This document shows positions 8,296-15,014 of a stretch of DNA of 36,400 nt, in pieces. Below the pieces are notes generated by a model. The model did not search any database. It was not told where the DNA came from and saw nothing but the letters and a program-made list of their open reading frames with translations. The stretch's first letter is position 1. Every line of letters starts with the position of its first letter. The stretch lies in NCBI GenBank assembly GCA_910585275.1, contig CAJUCW010000036.1, positions 1 through 36,400 of the forward strand. Reading direction: 5' to 3'. Source of the DNA: an uncultured Muribaculaceae bacterium. GTDB lineage: Bacteria; Bacteroidota; Bacteroidia; Bacteroidales; Muribaculaceae. Made by a program: the position numbers and the translations under genes.

Positions 8296-8867
8296 GGAAA
8301 GGAAGAATTATTATTTTATCTGCCCCGTCCGGCACGGGAAAATCCACCATAATAAGCCGGCTAATGCAAGACGCCGACCTTCGGCTCGGCTTTTCCATAT
8401 CGGCCACAAGCCGGAAACCACGCGGCCAGGAGGTTGACGGGAAAGACTACTTCTTTCTCTCGGAAGAAGAGTTTTGCCGCCGGGTGGAACGCGGAGAATT
8501 CGTAGAATGGGAAGAAGTGTATGCCGGCACACGCTACGGCACTCTTGAAAGCGAAGTGGAACGGGTTACATCCTCAGGCCACAACCTTATCATGGACGTT
8601 GACGTGAAAGGCGCGCTCAACATAAAAAAACGTTTTGACGGCGAAGCGCTCTCAATTTTTATTATGCCTCCCGGCATAGATGTGCTCGAACAGCGTTTGC
8701 GTTCGAGGGCAACCGATTCGGAGGAGACTATCGCCAAGCGTCTTGCCAAAGCCGAATATGAAATGGGGTTTGCCGAAAAGTTTGACACCGTTGTAGTTAA
8801 CGATACGCTCGACGACGCAGTCAAAGAAGTCAACGGGCAAATCCGTGATTTCGTGGGCATCGATTAG
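8292..8867 (+). CDS. gmk: guanylate kinase
   Basis: Cytoplasmic kinase that turns GMP into GDP with ATP, an essential step of GTP synthesis. The P-loop APSGTGKST is at about 11-19. The GMP-binding region has SATSRKPRGQEVDGKDYFF, and the core RSRATDSEETIAKRL lid segment follows. The 191 residues are the usual size. It overlaps yicC by four bases and is followed after 38 bases by nadD. Confidence 0.97.
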   Translation: MRKGRIIILSAPSGTGKSTIISRLMQDADLRLGFSISATSRKPRGQEVDGKDYFFLSEEEFCRRVERGEFVEWEEVYAGTRYGTLESEVERVTSSGHNLIMDVDVKGALNIKKRFDGEALSIFIMPPGIDVLEQRLRSRATDSEETIAKRLAKAEYEMGFAEKFDTVVVNDTLDDAVKEVNGQIRDFVGID

Positions 8868-8905
8868 TAGTTTTGTTTGTTATTTAATCAACAAAATGAT
8901 ATGAT

Positions 8906-9481
8906 ATGAGAGTGGGAATTTATAGCGGAAGTTTCGACCCGATCCATACGGGACACGCCATGGTGGCGAACTATTGTGCACAATGGGGAAATGTTGACGA
9001 GGTCTGGCTTATGGTCAGCCGTCTTAACCCCCTGAAAGAAGGCACCGAACCTACCGACGGCCTTCACCGTCTTCGTATGGCGAAACTGGTGGCTGAAAAC
9101 TGCCGTGGGGTCAAGGCCTCGGGATTCGAACTTTCCCTCCCGTTGCCCTCATATACCTACGTGACGCTTTGCCGACTCCGCGAGCAATTTCCGGAACATG
9201 ATTTCACACTCATCATAGGAAGCGACAATTGGGCTAATTTCGGCAGATGGCGCGATGCCCATAAGATTATCAAGGAATTTGGAATCATCATCTATCCGCG
9301 TCCCGGATTCGATGTTCCCAACGACCCTCCCCACGGCGTCGAGGTGCTTGGCAACGGCCCCACCGCCCACATTTCATCCACATTTGTGCGCGAGGCGATG
9401 GCCGACGGCGCCAACATCAATTATTTCGTACCTGCCGTCGTGGCGGAATACATATATGAACATGGTTTGTATAAACAATAA
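8906..9481 (+). CDS. nadD: nicotinate-nucleotide adenylyltransferase
   Basis: Transfers AMP from ATP to nicotinate mononucleotide, giving deamido-NAD in NAD synthesis. The nucleotidyltransferase signature GSFDPIHTGH is at 8-17, and the second conserved motif, ISSTFVREA, lies near 163-171. The segment IIGSDNWANFGRW is the usual substrate-binding loop. The 191 residues are a typical length. It sits in the yicC-gmk-nadD chain, with DUF5063 starting 12 bases after its stop. Confidence 0.95.
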   Translation: MRVGIYSGSFDPIHTGHAMVANYCAQWGNVDEVWLMVSRLNPLKEGTEPTDGLHRLRMAKLVAENCRGVKASGFELSLPLPSYTYVTLCRLREQFPEHDFTLIIGSDNWANFGRWRDAHKIIKEFGIIIYPRPGFDVPNDPPHGVEVLGNGPTAHISSTFVREAMADGANINYFVPAVVAEYIYEHGLYKQ

Positions 9482-9493
9482 ACAGGAAGGATT

Positions 9494-10012
9494 ATGACAG
9501 AAGACAATATGCGTCAAAGGCTCCTTGCCCTCACTTCGCTTGCAGCCGATTATTGTGCGGTGTGTGAGAATGCGGGGGAAATGGAAAAATCGGAGTTTAT
9601 CGACAGAATGCTTGATTCCCTTCCGAGATTATATTGGGAATTTTTCGATATTTCCACGGACGATGTGGTTGTTCTCGAAGAATACGATTGTTTCTCGTCG
9701 TATGTTGACGAGGATTATTACGAAAGCGTGCGTCGCCACATAGAGTCTGTGCTCGGCCCGGACGACGTGTTTCTTGAGACTTTCGAAGAGGATATGAAAT
9801 ATAGCGACACCCCGATTGCCGCGTCGGTCGCAGAATCGCTTGCCGACATATTCCAACCTCTTTTCAATTTTATTTCCGTTGTGAAAGACACCGACGGCGA
9901 CAGCATCATAGAAGCTTATATGCAGTGCAAAGAGGATTTCGTTTCATATTGGAGCCAAACCCTCTGCAATGTGTTGCGGGCTCTTAACCATATCAAATAT
10001 TCCGGAGTTTAA
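9494..10012 (+). CDS. DUF5063 domain-containing protein
   Basis: Small acidic protein of 172 residues with no signal peptide or membrane segment, so it is probably cytoplasmic. It resembles DUF5063 proteins of Bacteroidetes, which have no known function. Notable are the many Asp, Glu, Tyr and Phe residues (such as EEYDCFSSYVDEDYYESVRRH) and a predicted all-helical build. It lies 12 bases after nadD and 25 bases before the aminopeptidase gene, so it is expressed with them. I see no catalytic motif. Confidence 0.8.
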   Translation: MTEDNMRQRLLALTSLAADYCAVCENAGEMEKSEFIDRMLDSLPRLYWEFFDISTDDVVVLEEYDCFSSYVDEDYYESVRRHIESVLGPDDVFLETFEEDMKYSDTPIAASVAESLADIFQPLFNFISVVKDTDGDSIIEAYMQCKEDFVSYWSQTLCNVLRALNHIKYSGV

Positions 10013-10037
10013 CCTTTTCCAAATCTTTAGAATTATA

Positions 10038-11345
10038 ATGAATAAAATAGAACGTCTGCTTGGATGGCTTGATGAATCCACATGCAACTTCCGTGCGGTA
10101 GAAACCATGAAACGAGAACTCGAGGCCGCCGGTTTTACAGAACTCCGTCAGGAAGACTGTTGGGAATTGTGTCCGGGGGCACGTCACTATGTCGTGAAAA
10201 ACGATAGCGCAATCTTTGCTTTCATCGTTGGCTCCGGAGTGGCAGGTGAATGCGGATTCAAAATTATATCGGCGCATAGCGACAGTCCGTGTTTCAAAAT
10301 CAAACCCAACGCGGAAATCTATGGCGACGGCGGAGTCGTGTCGCTCAACGTTGAAAAATATGGGGGAGGAATTCTTTATACTTGGTTCGACCGTCCGCTT
10401 TCGATGTCGGGACGCGTGATGGTTGATTCCGGAGATCCGATGAATCCCCGTTCCATCGTATTCGACCTCGACAGGGCGGTGGCCACCATTCCCCATCTTG
10501 CAATACATTTCAACCGTGGGGTGAACGAAGGGAATCCGCTCAGCGTGCAGAAAGACATGAAACCCGTAATAGGTTATTTCAATGCCGATGAAATAGCCGA
10601 TGCCGTTTCCAAGGGAGGTTTCGTAAAAATGATGGTGGCGGAACATCTGGACATCGCCCCCCGCGACATTATAGATTATGAGATTTGCCTCTATCCTTTC
10701 GAGGCATCGTCGCTTTTCGGGGCCGACGACGAATATTTCCAGTCAGGCAGAATCGACGACCTCTCGATGGCATTTGCCGGACTGGAAGCCATGCTTTCCG
10801 AAATTGAAGAAGAATGCGCCGACACGCGCATCCTTGCCATATTCGACAACGAAGAGACCGGTTCCGGCACAAAACAGGGTGCCCATTCTCCGGTGTTGCG
10901 CGATATGTTGCACAGGATTGTCCTTAGCCTCGGAGGCGACGACGAAGCCTTCTATCGCGCCGTGGCGAAATCGTTTATGATTTCGGCAGACGACGCCCAT
11001 GCATGGCATCCTAACTATAATGAGAAATATGACCCCACAAACCATCCGGTCATCGGAGGCGGCCCTGTGGTGAAAATCAATTCCAACTGCAAATATATGA
11101 CCGATGCTCAAGGAGCTGCCGTCTTCAAAAGCCTTTGCAAAAAGGCGGGGGTGCCGTGTCAGACATTTGTGAACCATTCCGACGTAGCGGGAGGATCAAC
11201 GCTCGGCAATATCCTTACAGGACAAATCGACATAAAGGGCGTTGACATGGGGAATGCCATCTGGGCGATGCATTCAGCCCGGGAAACAGCCGGAGTAGCC
11301 GACCACCTCGCCACCATCAAAGTATTCTCCACATTCTTCAGCTAA
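10038..11345 (+). CDS. M18 family aminopeptidase
   Basis: Zinc-dependent aminopeptidase of the M18 family (aspartyl aminopeptidase/ApeB type), removing N-terminal residues from peptides in the cytoplasm. Metal-site segments are visible: SAHSDSP near the start, DNEETGSG in the middle, and DDAHAWHPNY and NHSDVAGGSTLG towards the end. I chose the ATG at 10038 because the open frame further upstream overlaps the DUF5063 gene and lacks family sequence. The product is 435 residues, normal for M18. It is the last gene of the chain before the terminator at 11377-11419. Confidence 0.92.
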   Translation: MNKIERLLGWLDESTCNFRAVETMKRELEAAGFTELRQEDCWELCPGARHYVVKNDSAIFAFIVGSGVAGECGFKIISAHSDSPCFKIKPNAEIYGDGGVVSLNVEKYGGGILYTWFDRPLSMSGRVMVDSGDPMNPRSIVFDLDRAVATIPHLAIHFNRGVNEGNPLSVQKDMKPVIGYFNADEIADAVSKGGFVKMMVAEHLDIAPRDIIDYEICLYPFEASSLFGADDEYFQSGRIDDLSMAFAGLEAMLSEIEEECADTRILAIFDNEETGSGTKQGAHSPVLRDMLHRIVLSLGGDDEAFYRAVAKSFMISADDAHAWHPNYNEKYDPTNHPVIGGGPVVKINSNCKYMTDAQGAAVFKSLCKKAGVPCQTFVNHSDVAGGSTLGNILTGQIDIKGVDMGNAIWAMHSARETAGVADHLATIKVFSTFFS

Positions 11346-11376
11346 CCGGAATTTCATGTTTTAATCTATCAGTCTT

Positions 11377-11419
11377 AATGGTGTGTCAAAAGAATGAATG
11401 CTTTTTTTGACACACCATT
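11377..11419. terminator. bidirectional intrinsic terminator
   Basis: AATGGTGTGTC (11377-11387) pairs perfectly with GACACACCATT (11409-11419). The A-rich and T-rich inner arms (CAAAA and TTTTTTTG) extend the stem. It ends the yicC-to-aminopeptidase transcript before the flavin reductase gene. Confidence 0.8.
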
Positions 11420-11444
11420 CTAATTTATAAAAACCTTAAGAATT

Positions 11445-12011
11445 ATGGCCAAAGTATCTTGGAGACCCGGAACACAGATTTATCCACTGCCGGCAGTAAT
11501 CGTAACCTGCGGCGATTCACCTGACAACTGGAACATGCTGACCGTGGCATGGACCGGCACCATCTGTTCCGACCCTGCAATGTGTTATATATCAGTGCGG
11601 CCCGAACGTGCATCCTATCCCCTTCTCGTAAAAAATATGGAATTCACCATCAACCTCACCACGGTTGAAATGGCACGCGCCACCGATTGGGCGGGCGTGC
11701 GTTCCGGCAGGGACTACGACAAATGGAAAGAAACGGGACTGACGCCGCTGCCGGGAGAGAAAGTGGCGTCGCCTACCATCGAACAGTCGCCCCTCAGCAT
11801 AGAATGCAGGGTGAAATCGATAACACGGCTCGGCACACACGACATGTTTATAGCAGACGTGCTCAACGTCAGGGCCGACGACCGGTTCCTCGACCCTGAC
11901 ACCGGACGATTCTCACTTGAAGATGCCGACTTGCTGGCATATTCACATGGCATTTACCACAAGCTTGGGGAAATGATAGGAAAATTCGGATTCTCCGTCA
12001 AGAAGGGTTGA
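11445..12011 (+). CDS. flavin reductase family protein
   Basis: Protein of 188 residues resembling FMN-binding split-barrel flavin reductases. These bind FMN and pass electrons from NAD(P)H to partner enzymes, or act in thiol and redox stress. Typical segments are NMLTVAWTGTICSDP near the start, CYISVRPERASYPLL, EFTINLTT, and DYDKWKETGLTPLPG in the middle. Its substrate or partner is unknown. It stands alone between two terminator or leader regions. It lies next to the hemerythrin operon, which might suggest a shared redox role, but no shared transcript is evident. Confidence 0.88.
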   Translation: MAKVSWRPGTQIYPLPAVIVTCGDSPDNWNMLTVAWTGTICSDPAMCYISVRPERASYPLLVKNMEFTINLTTVEMARATDWAGVRSGRDYDKWKETGLTPLPGEKVASPTIEQSPLSIECRVKSITRLGTHDMFIADVLNVRADDRFLDPDTGRFSLEDADLLAYSHGIYHKLGEMIGKFGFSVKKG

Positions 12012-12082
12012 ACAAGAAGTATTGAACCCCGGGAATACCATCAAATAAGTACCCGACTCCCCTATTTTACCTATTTAAGGTG

Positions 12083-12114
12083 ATTGCAGATGACTATAAG
12101 AATATATAATTTTG
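12083..12114 (+). promoter_or_regulatory. promoter of the hemerythrin-LuxR operon
   Basis: ATTG (12083-12086), 20 bases, then TAATTTTG (12107-12114) fits the Bacteroidetes promoter with one mismatch in the -33 box. Transcription would start near 12121, giving a leader of about 135 bases with two hairpins. Confidence 0.65.
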
Positions 12115-12166
12115 CAATCGTAAAAACAGCAGCTTTTGTTATTAGTTATTTAGAGTCAGATTAGGC

Positions 12167-12182
12167 TATGACTTCGGTCATA
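12167..12182 (+). promoter_or_regulatory. UUCG-tetraloop hairpin in the hemerythrin leader
   Basis: TATGAC, TTCG, GTCATA: a six-base stem closed by a C(UUCG)G tetraloop, an exceptionally stable RNA fold. It is followed by an A-run, not T, so it is not a terminator. It lies about 75 bases before the start codon. Confidence 0.55.
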
Positions 12183-12194
12183 AAAAGGATTGAA

Positions 12195-12221
12195 GTGGTG
12201 CAAATCAACAATTTGCACCAC
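12195..12221 (+). promoter_or_regulatory. perfect 11-bp inverted repeat before the hemerythrin gene
   Basis: GTGGTGCAAAT, a five-base loop, then ATTTGCACCAC, with no mismatches, ending 34 bases before the start codon. It could be an RNA hairpin controlling translation or an operator for a dimeric regulator, possibly the LuxR protein encoded next. The sequence does not decide between these. Confidence 0.55.
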
Positions 12222-12255
12222 ATAGCCATTTCATTGACATTCATCATAAATCGAA

Positions 12256-12963
12256 ATGCACATGACAAAAGAACAAAAATATAACCACTCCGACAAAATG
12301 GTGTCGCTCATAGCCGACGACTATCGCCTTATTCAGGTGATGAGCCGGTTTGGAATCCCGATGGGATTCGGCGATAAATCCGTGGCTGAGGTTTGCACCG
12401 ACGCAGGTGTTGACACAGACACGTTTCTTACCGTCGTTAATTTTATGATCGACGGCTTCAACAACTTCAACGCGTCGTCCGAAGTTTCTATCGAGTCGCT
12501 TCTCCTTTTCCTAAGACAAAGCCACGTATATTTCCTCGAATATTGCCTTCCGGCCATCAGAAGGAAACTTCTTGACAGTATCAAAATGAAATCGTCAGAC
12601 GTTTCGTTTCTGATTCTTAAGCTCTTCGACGAATATGTGCAGGAAGTAACCACCCACATGAACTATGAAGACGAAACCGTGTTCAAATATGTCAGTTCCA
12701 TTCTCGACGGGAAAACTTCAGGGAATTACAGAATCACTACCTACAGCGACCATCATGAGCAAGTCGGCTCCAAGCTTAAAGAGCTAAAAAACATTATTAT
12801 CAAGTATTGTCCGCCCGATGCCAACACCAACTTGCTCAACGCCGCCCTCTACGACATATACAGATGCGAAGAGGAACTCGAAAGCCATTGCCGACTTGAA
12901 GATTGCTTATTGGTACCGGCTATTATGAAACTTGAAGAACAAAACAACTCCGACAAAAACTGA
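12256..12963 (+). CDS. hemerythrin domain protein, YtfE/RIC-like di-iron protein
   Basis: Predicted cytoplasmic di-iron protein related to YtfE/ScdA (RIC, repair of iron centres), which acts under nitrosative and oxidative stress. All six ligand positions of E. coli YtfE have counterparts at nearly identical spacing: His90, His134 with Glu138 (HMNYE), His166 or His167, and His211 with Glu215 (HCRLE). An N-terminal helical domain (about 15-65, VSLIADDYRLIQVMSRFGI) resembles the DUF542-like part of RIC, but the usual N-terminal Cys pair is absent. The product is 235 residues; a second ATG at 12262 is an equally possible start. It is followed after 34 bases by a LuxR-type regulator, a pairing I recall in other Bacteroidales. 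Confidence 0.85.
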   Translation: MHMTKEQKYNHSDKMVSLIADDYRLIQVMSRFGIPMGFGDKSVAEVCTDAGVDTDTFLTVVNFMIDGFNNFNASSEVSIESLLLFLRQSHVYFLEYCLPAIRRKLLDSIKMKSSDVSFLILKLFDEYVQEVTTHMNYEDETVFKYVSSILDGKTSGNYRITTYSDHHEQVGSKLKELKNIIIKYCPPDANTNLLNAALYDIYRCEEELESHCRLEDCLLVPAIMKLEEQNNSDKN

Positions 12964-12997
12964 CAACCCGACCACACCTCCCCCTCCACAGAATAAA

Positions 12998-13600
12998 ATG
13001 GCAAGAGAAGAAAAGATACATATTGTCATCGCAGAATCGTCTCCGGTGCTCGCCGCCGGATTCTCACAATGTCTGCGACGCCTTCCGAACATCAACGTCA
13101 ATATCCTGGAGGTAAAGAATCCGTCTGACCTTTACGCCTGTATAAAAGCCGGCACTCCTGACATACTACTCGTAAACCCCACTTTCGGAGGTTCGTTCAA
13201 CCCGGCAACTCTAAGAACCGACATGACATCCGACGAACTCAAAATCGTTGCCATCGAAGTTGGCAAACTCAACAACCATGCAGCCGCGCTATATGACGAC
13301 ACAATCTCCGTAATAGACGACATCGACACTATTACAAAAAAAGTAAAATCCCTCTGTTCTTCACCCCGCGGACAAAGCGAAGAGAAAGAGAGTCTTTCAC
13401 AAAGGGAAAAGGAAATTATCTCGCTTGTGGTGAAAGGGCTTACAAACCAAGAGATTGCCGACAAACTTTTTTTGTCGATACACACCGTCATAACCCATCG
13501 CCGCAACATAGCCCGAAAACTGGAAATCCACTCGGCCACAGGCCTTACCATCTATGCCATAGTCAATAAAATCGTTGACCTCTCAGAGATAAAGCTCTAA
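12998..13600 (+). CDS. LuxR-type regulator with a degenerate receiver domain
   Basis: DNA-binding regulator of 200 residues. The C-terminal GerE-type helix-turn-helix is clear (about 130-190: LSQREKEIISLVVKGLTNQE, then a LSIHTVITHRRNI recognition helix). The N-terminal half has the fold pattern of a response-regulator receiver (KIHIVIAESSPVLAAGF). However, the phospho-accepting Asp is Asn60 (DILLVNPTFGG) and the acidic pair is reduced to Glu13. Phosphorylation is therefore unlikely. I chose the ATG at 12998; the open frame extends to a TTG at 12932 that overlaps the hemerythrin gene. It probably controls a nitrosative or redox response with its neighbour. No histidine kinase is nearby. Confidence 0.85.
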   Translation: MAREEKIHIVIAESSPVLAAGFSQCLRRLPNINVNILEVKNPSDLYACIKAGTPDILLVNPTFGGSFNPATLRTDMTSDELKIVAIEVGKLNNHAAALYDDTISVIDDIDTITKKVKSLCSSPRGQSEEKESLSQREKEIISLVVKGLTNQEIADKLFLSIHTVITHRRNIARKLEIHSATGLTIYAIVNKIVDLSEIKL

Positions 13601-13612
13601 TCGTCCGGTGAC

Positions 13613-13615
13613 TTA
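13613..13615. repeat. left target-site duplication TTA
   Basis: TTA flanks the left IS end and is repeated directly at 14869-14871. A three-base TNA duplication is typical of some IS5 groups (ISL2 and IS1031). Confidence 0.6.
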
Positions 13616-13756
13616 GAGCGCATTCCTTAAAATTTCGGGGTCGTAGGGGTCGCAGCCTTGGAGTGGATTTTGTCACTTGCTGCAAGGAGCATACCGAGGT
13701 ATGCGACTGAAAGCAAGGGGCAAAATACGCCCAAGGATGCGAGACATAGGTAATTT
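13616..13756 (+). repeat. left terminal inverted repeat with internal hairpin
   Basis: Conserved blocks shared with the right end, in order: GAGCGC, CTTAAAATTTCGGGG with TCGTAGGGG, GAGTGGATTTTG, CAAAATACGCC, then GGTAA. Between them, 13650-13742 folds on itself. TCGCAGCCTTGG pairs with CCAAGGATGCGA (one mismatch), the ATTTTG and CAAAAT arms pair, and the tip is GCATACC-GA-GGTATGC. Confidence 0.75.
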
Positions 13757-13843
13757 CATCTTACAGGCGGACAATGTGTATGTTAAAATATTGTTTATGA
13801 TTTATAACTTTGATTTTGATATATTTACACATTATACAGCTAT

Positions 13844-14629
13844 TTGAGGAAAAAATATAATAATTCTTTCATTCTCATCCCGGAGATTCACGGGAGGGAA
13901 CGGACAATTCCGGTCAGATCTTTCCCTGTTTTGATGAAATGCAAAAGGAAACACGACCCAATTCGTATTCTCGAGGCCATATTCTACCTTTTGCGCAGTG
14001 GTTGCCAATGGAGACTGTTGCCCGAATGTTATCCGCATTGGAAATCCGTATATAACAAATGGAGATACCGGAATGCCAAAGGCATATTCAACAGCATTCA
14101 CCGGTTTCTTCTTAAAAAAGCCCGCAAGAAGTGTGGACGGAATGAATCTCCGACCATCTGTTTTATAGACAGTGCGAGCCGTCGCAGCGGACTGTCAGAC
14201 TCTGTTAAGGGAGTTGATGGCTTCAAGAAGATTAAGGGCATCAAACGTCATCTTATTGTAGCCAGTCAGGGATATATCCTTCATGTCCATACTACATGCG
14301 CAAATATCAGTGACAACAAGGCATGCCTGGAAATGATTGCCGAGACAAAACGCAAGTATCCGTCATTGAAGGAAATCCGCGCCGACAAAGGATACCGTGG
14401 TGAGGATGTGGGCAGAACCGTGCGGGCGCATGGACTGATTATCACCTGCACCAAATCCAACGCCGGAGGTGCCATATTTGTCCCGGCACAGGGACGTTGG
14501 ATTGTGGAGCGTTCGATTTCATGGCTTGACAACTGCCGACGTCTTGTCCGTAACTATGAGAGAGAATGCTCTACTGCTTCATATATGACAGTTACTGCGG
14601 ATATATACAGATTGTTACGCTATATTTGA
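13844..14629 (+). CDS. IS5 family transposase
   Basis: DDE transposase of 261 residues. The catalytic residues stand in ICFIDSASRRS (first Asp), IRADKGYRGEDV (second Asp) and RWIVERSISWLDNCRRL (Glu with the Y/R-type signature after it). The N-terminal part carries the DUF4096-like segment ILEAIFYLLRSGCQWRLLP. The only start giving the whole domain is a TTG at 13844; the first in-frame ATG (about 13934) would remove some 30 residues. Either the start is non-ATG or the extreme N-terminus is damaged. The rest is intact, so the element may still be active. Confidence 0.85.
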   Translation: MRKKYNNSFILIPEIHGRERTIPVRSFPVLMKCKRKHDPIRILEAIFYLLRSGCQWRLLPECYPHWKSVYNKWRYRNAKGIFNSIHRFLLKKARKKCGRNESPTICFIDSASRRSGLSDSVKGVDGFKKIKGIKRHLIVASQGYILHVHTTCANISDNKACLEMIAETKRKYPSLKEIRADKGYRGEDVGRTVRAHGLIITCTKSNAGGAIFVPAQGRWIVERSISWLDNCRRLVRNYERECSTASYMTVTADIYRLLRYI

Positions 14630-14727
14630 CTCTTTCTGACATTCCCTGAAGTGCTGACGCTCTCCTCAGCTCCGGCCTTTTACGCCTATACCGTCTTAAA
14701 TCCGCAATCGGTAAGCCTGCATGTGTA

Positions 14728-14868
14728 AAAGTTACCTCTGTCCGACGCTTTTTGGCGTATTTTGCGAGATCTCATCAGTCACGATGCCCGCATCGTTCCT
14801 TCTTCGACTCGCAAAATCCACTCAAAAATCGCCGCCCCTACGACCCCGAAATTTTAAGGGACGCGCTC
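14728..14868 (-). repeat. right terminal inverted repeat with internal hairpin
   Basis: This is the inverted partner of 13616-13756. Its own palindrome spans 14743-14834: CGACGCTTTTTGGCG with its partner arm, then TATTTTGCGAG with CTCGCAAAAT, and the tip CGATGC-CC-GCATCG. The arms differ in sequence from those of the left end but still pair within themselves. Confidence 0.75.
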
Positions 14869-14871
14869 TTA
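14869..14871. repeat. right target-site duplication TTA
   Basis: Direct repeat of the TTA at 13613-13615, immediately after the closing GCGCTC of the insertion sequence. Confidence 0.6.
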
Positions 14872-14893
14872 CCTCCATTTCGAATATTTTTAT

Positions 14894-14901
14894 TAATTTT
14901 G
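14894..14901 (+). promoter_or_regulatory. candidate -7 element for the PBP-def-ettA operon
   Basis: TAATTTTG matches TAnnTTTG, 114 bases before the PBP start. The -33 position reads TACC and abuts the IS end, so the upstream box is poor. The rest of 14872-15014 shows nothing else I recognise. Confidence 0.4.
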
Positions 14902-15014
14902 CAATTACTTACGCCATGTCTGCATGAAATGAAGCTTAAGCACGCTCCCTTTCGCAACTACCTTTCGCAGACCTACGTAATTCAATATTCTACAAGATTA
15001 TCAATATTCTTGAA

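Larger units (their letters stand above)
13616..14868 (+). mobile_element. IS5-type insertion sequence, 1253 bp, with long terminal repeats
   Basis: The element opens with GAGCGC and closes with GCGCTC, and is bounded by TTA direct repeats. Its two ends are ~141-bp imperfect inverted repeats (13616-13756 and 14728-14868). The first 34 bases differ at only two positions. It carries one transposase gene with an intact DDE triad. It lies 15 bases after the stop of the LuxR gene and 146 bases before the PBP gene, so no coding sequence is broken. At 1253 bp it is longer than usual for this transposase size, because of the long ends. Confidence 0.75.

Noticed and set aside
8868..8875. TAGTTTTG as a promoter for nadD
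   Set aside because: It sits right at the gmk stop, lacks a -33 partner, and nadD is tightly packed in the gene chain.
12012..12120. FNR/CRP-type operator before the hemerythrin promoter
   Set aside because: No TTGA-type or TGTGA-type palindrome was found at a useful distance.
12932..12997. Longer form of the LuxR protein starting at TTG 12932
   Set aside because: It overlaps the hemerythrin gene and adds a low-complexity, proline-rich stretch not expected before a receiver fold; the ATG at 12998 is better.
14728..14868. Outward promoter in the IS end (GGCGTATTTTG block)
   Set aside because: The block is one base short of TAnnTTTG and has no -33 box; its conservation is explained by the hairpin arms.
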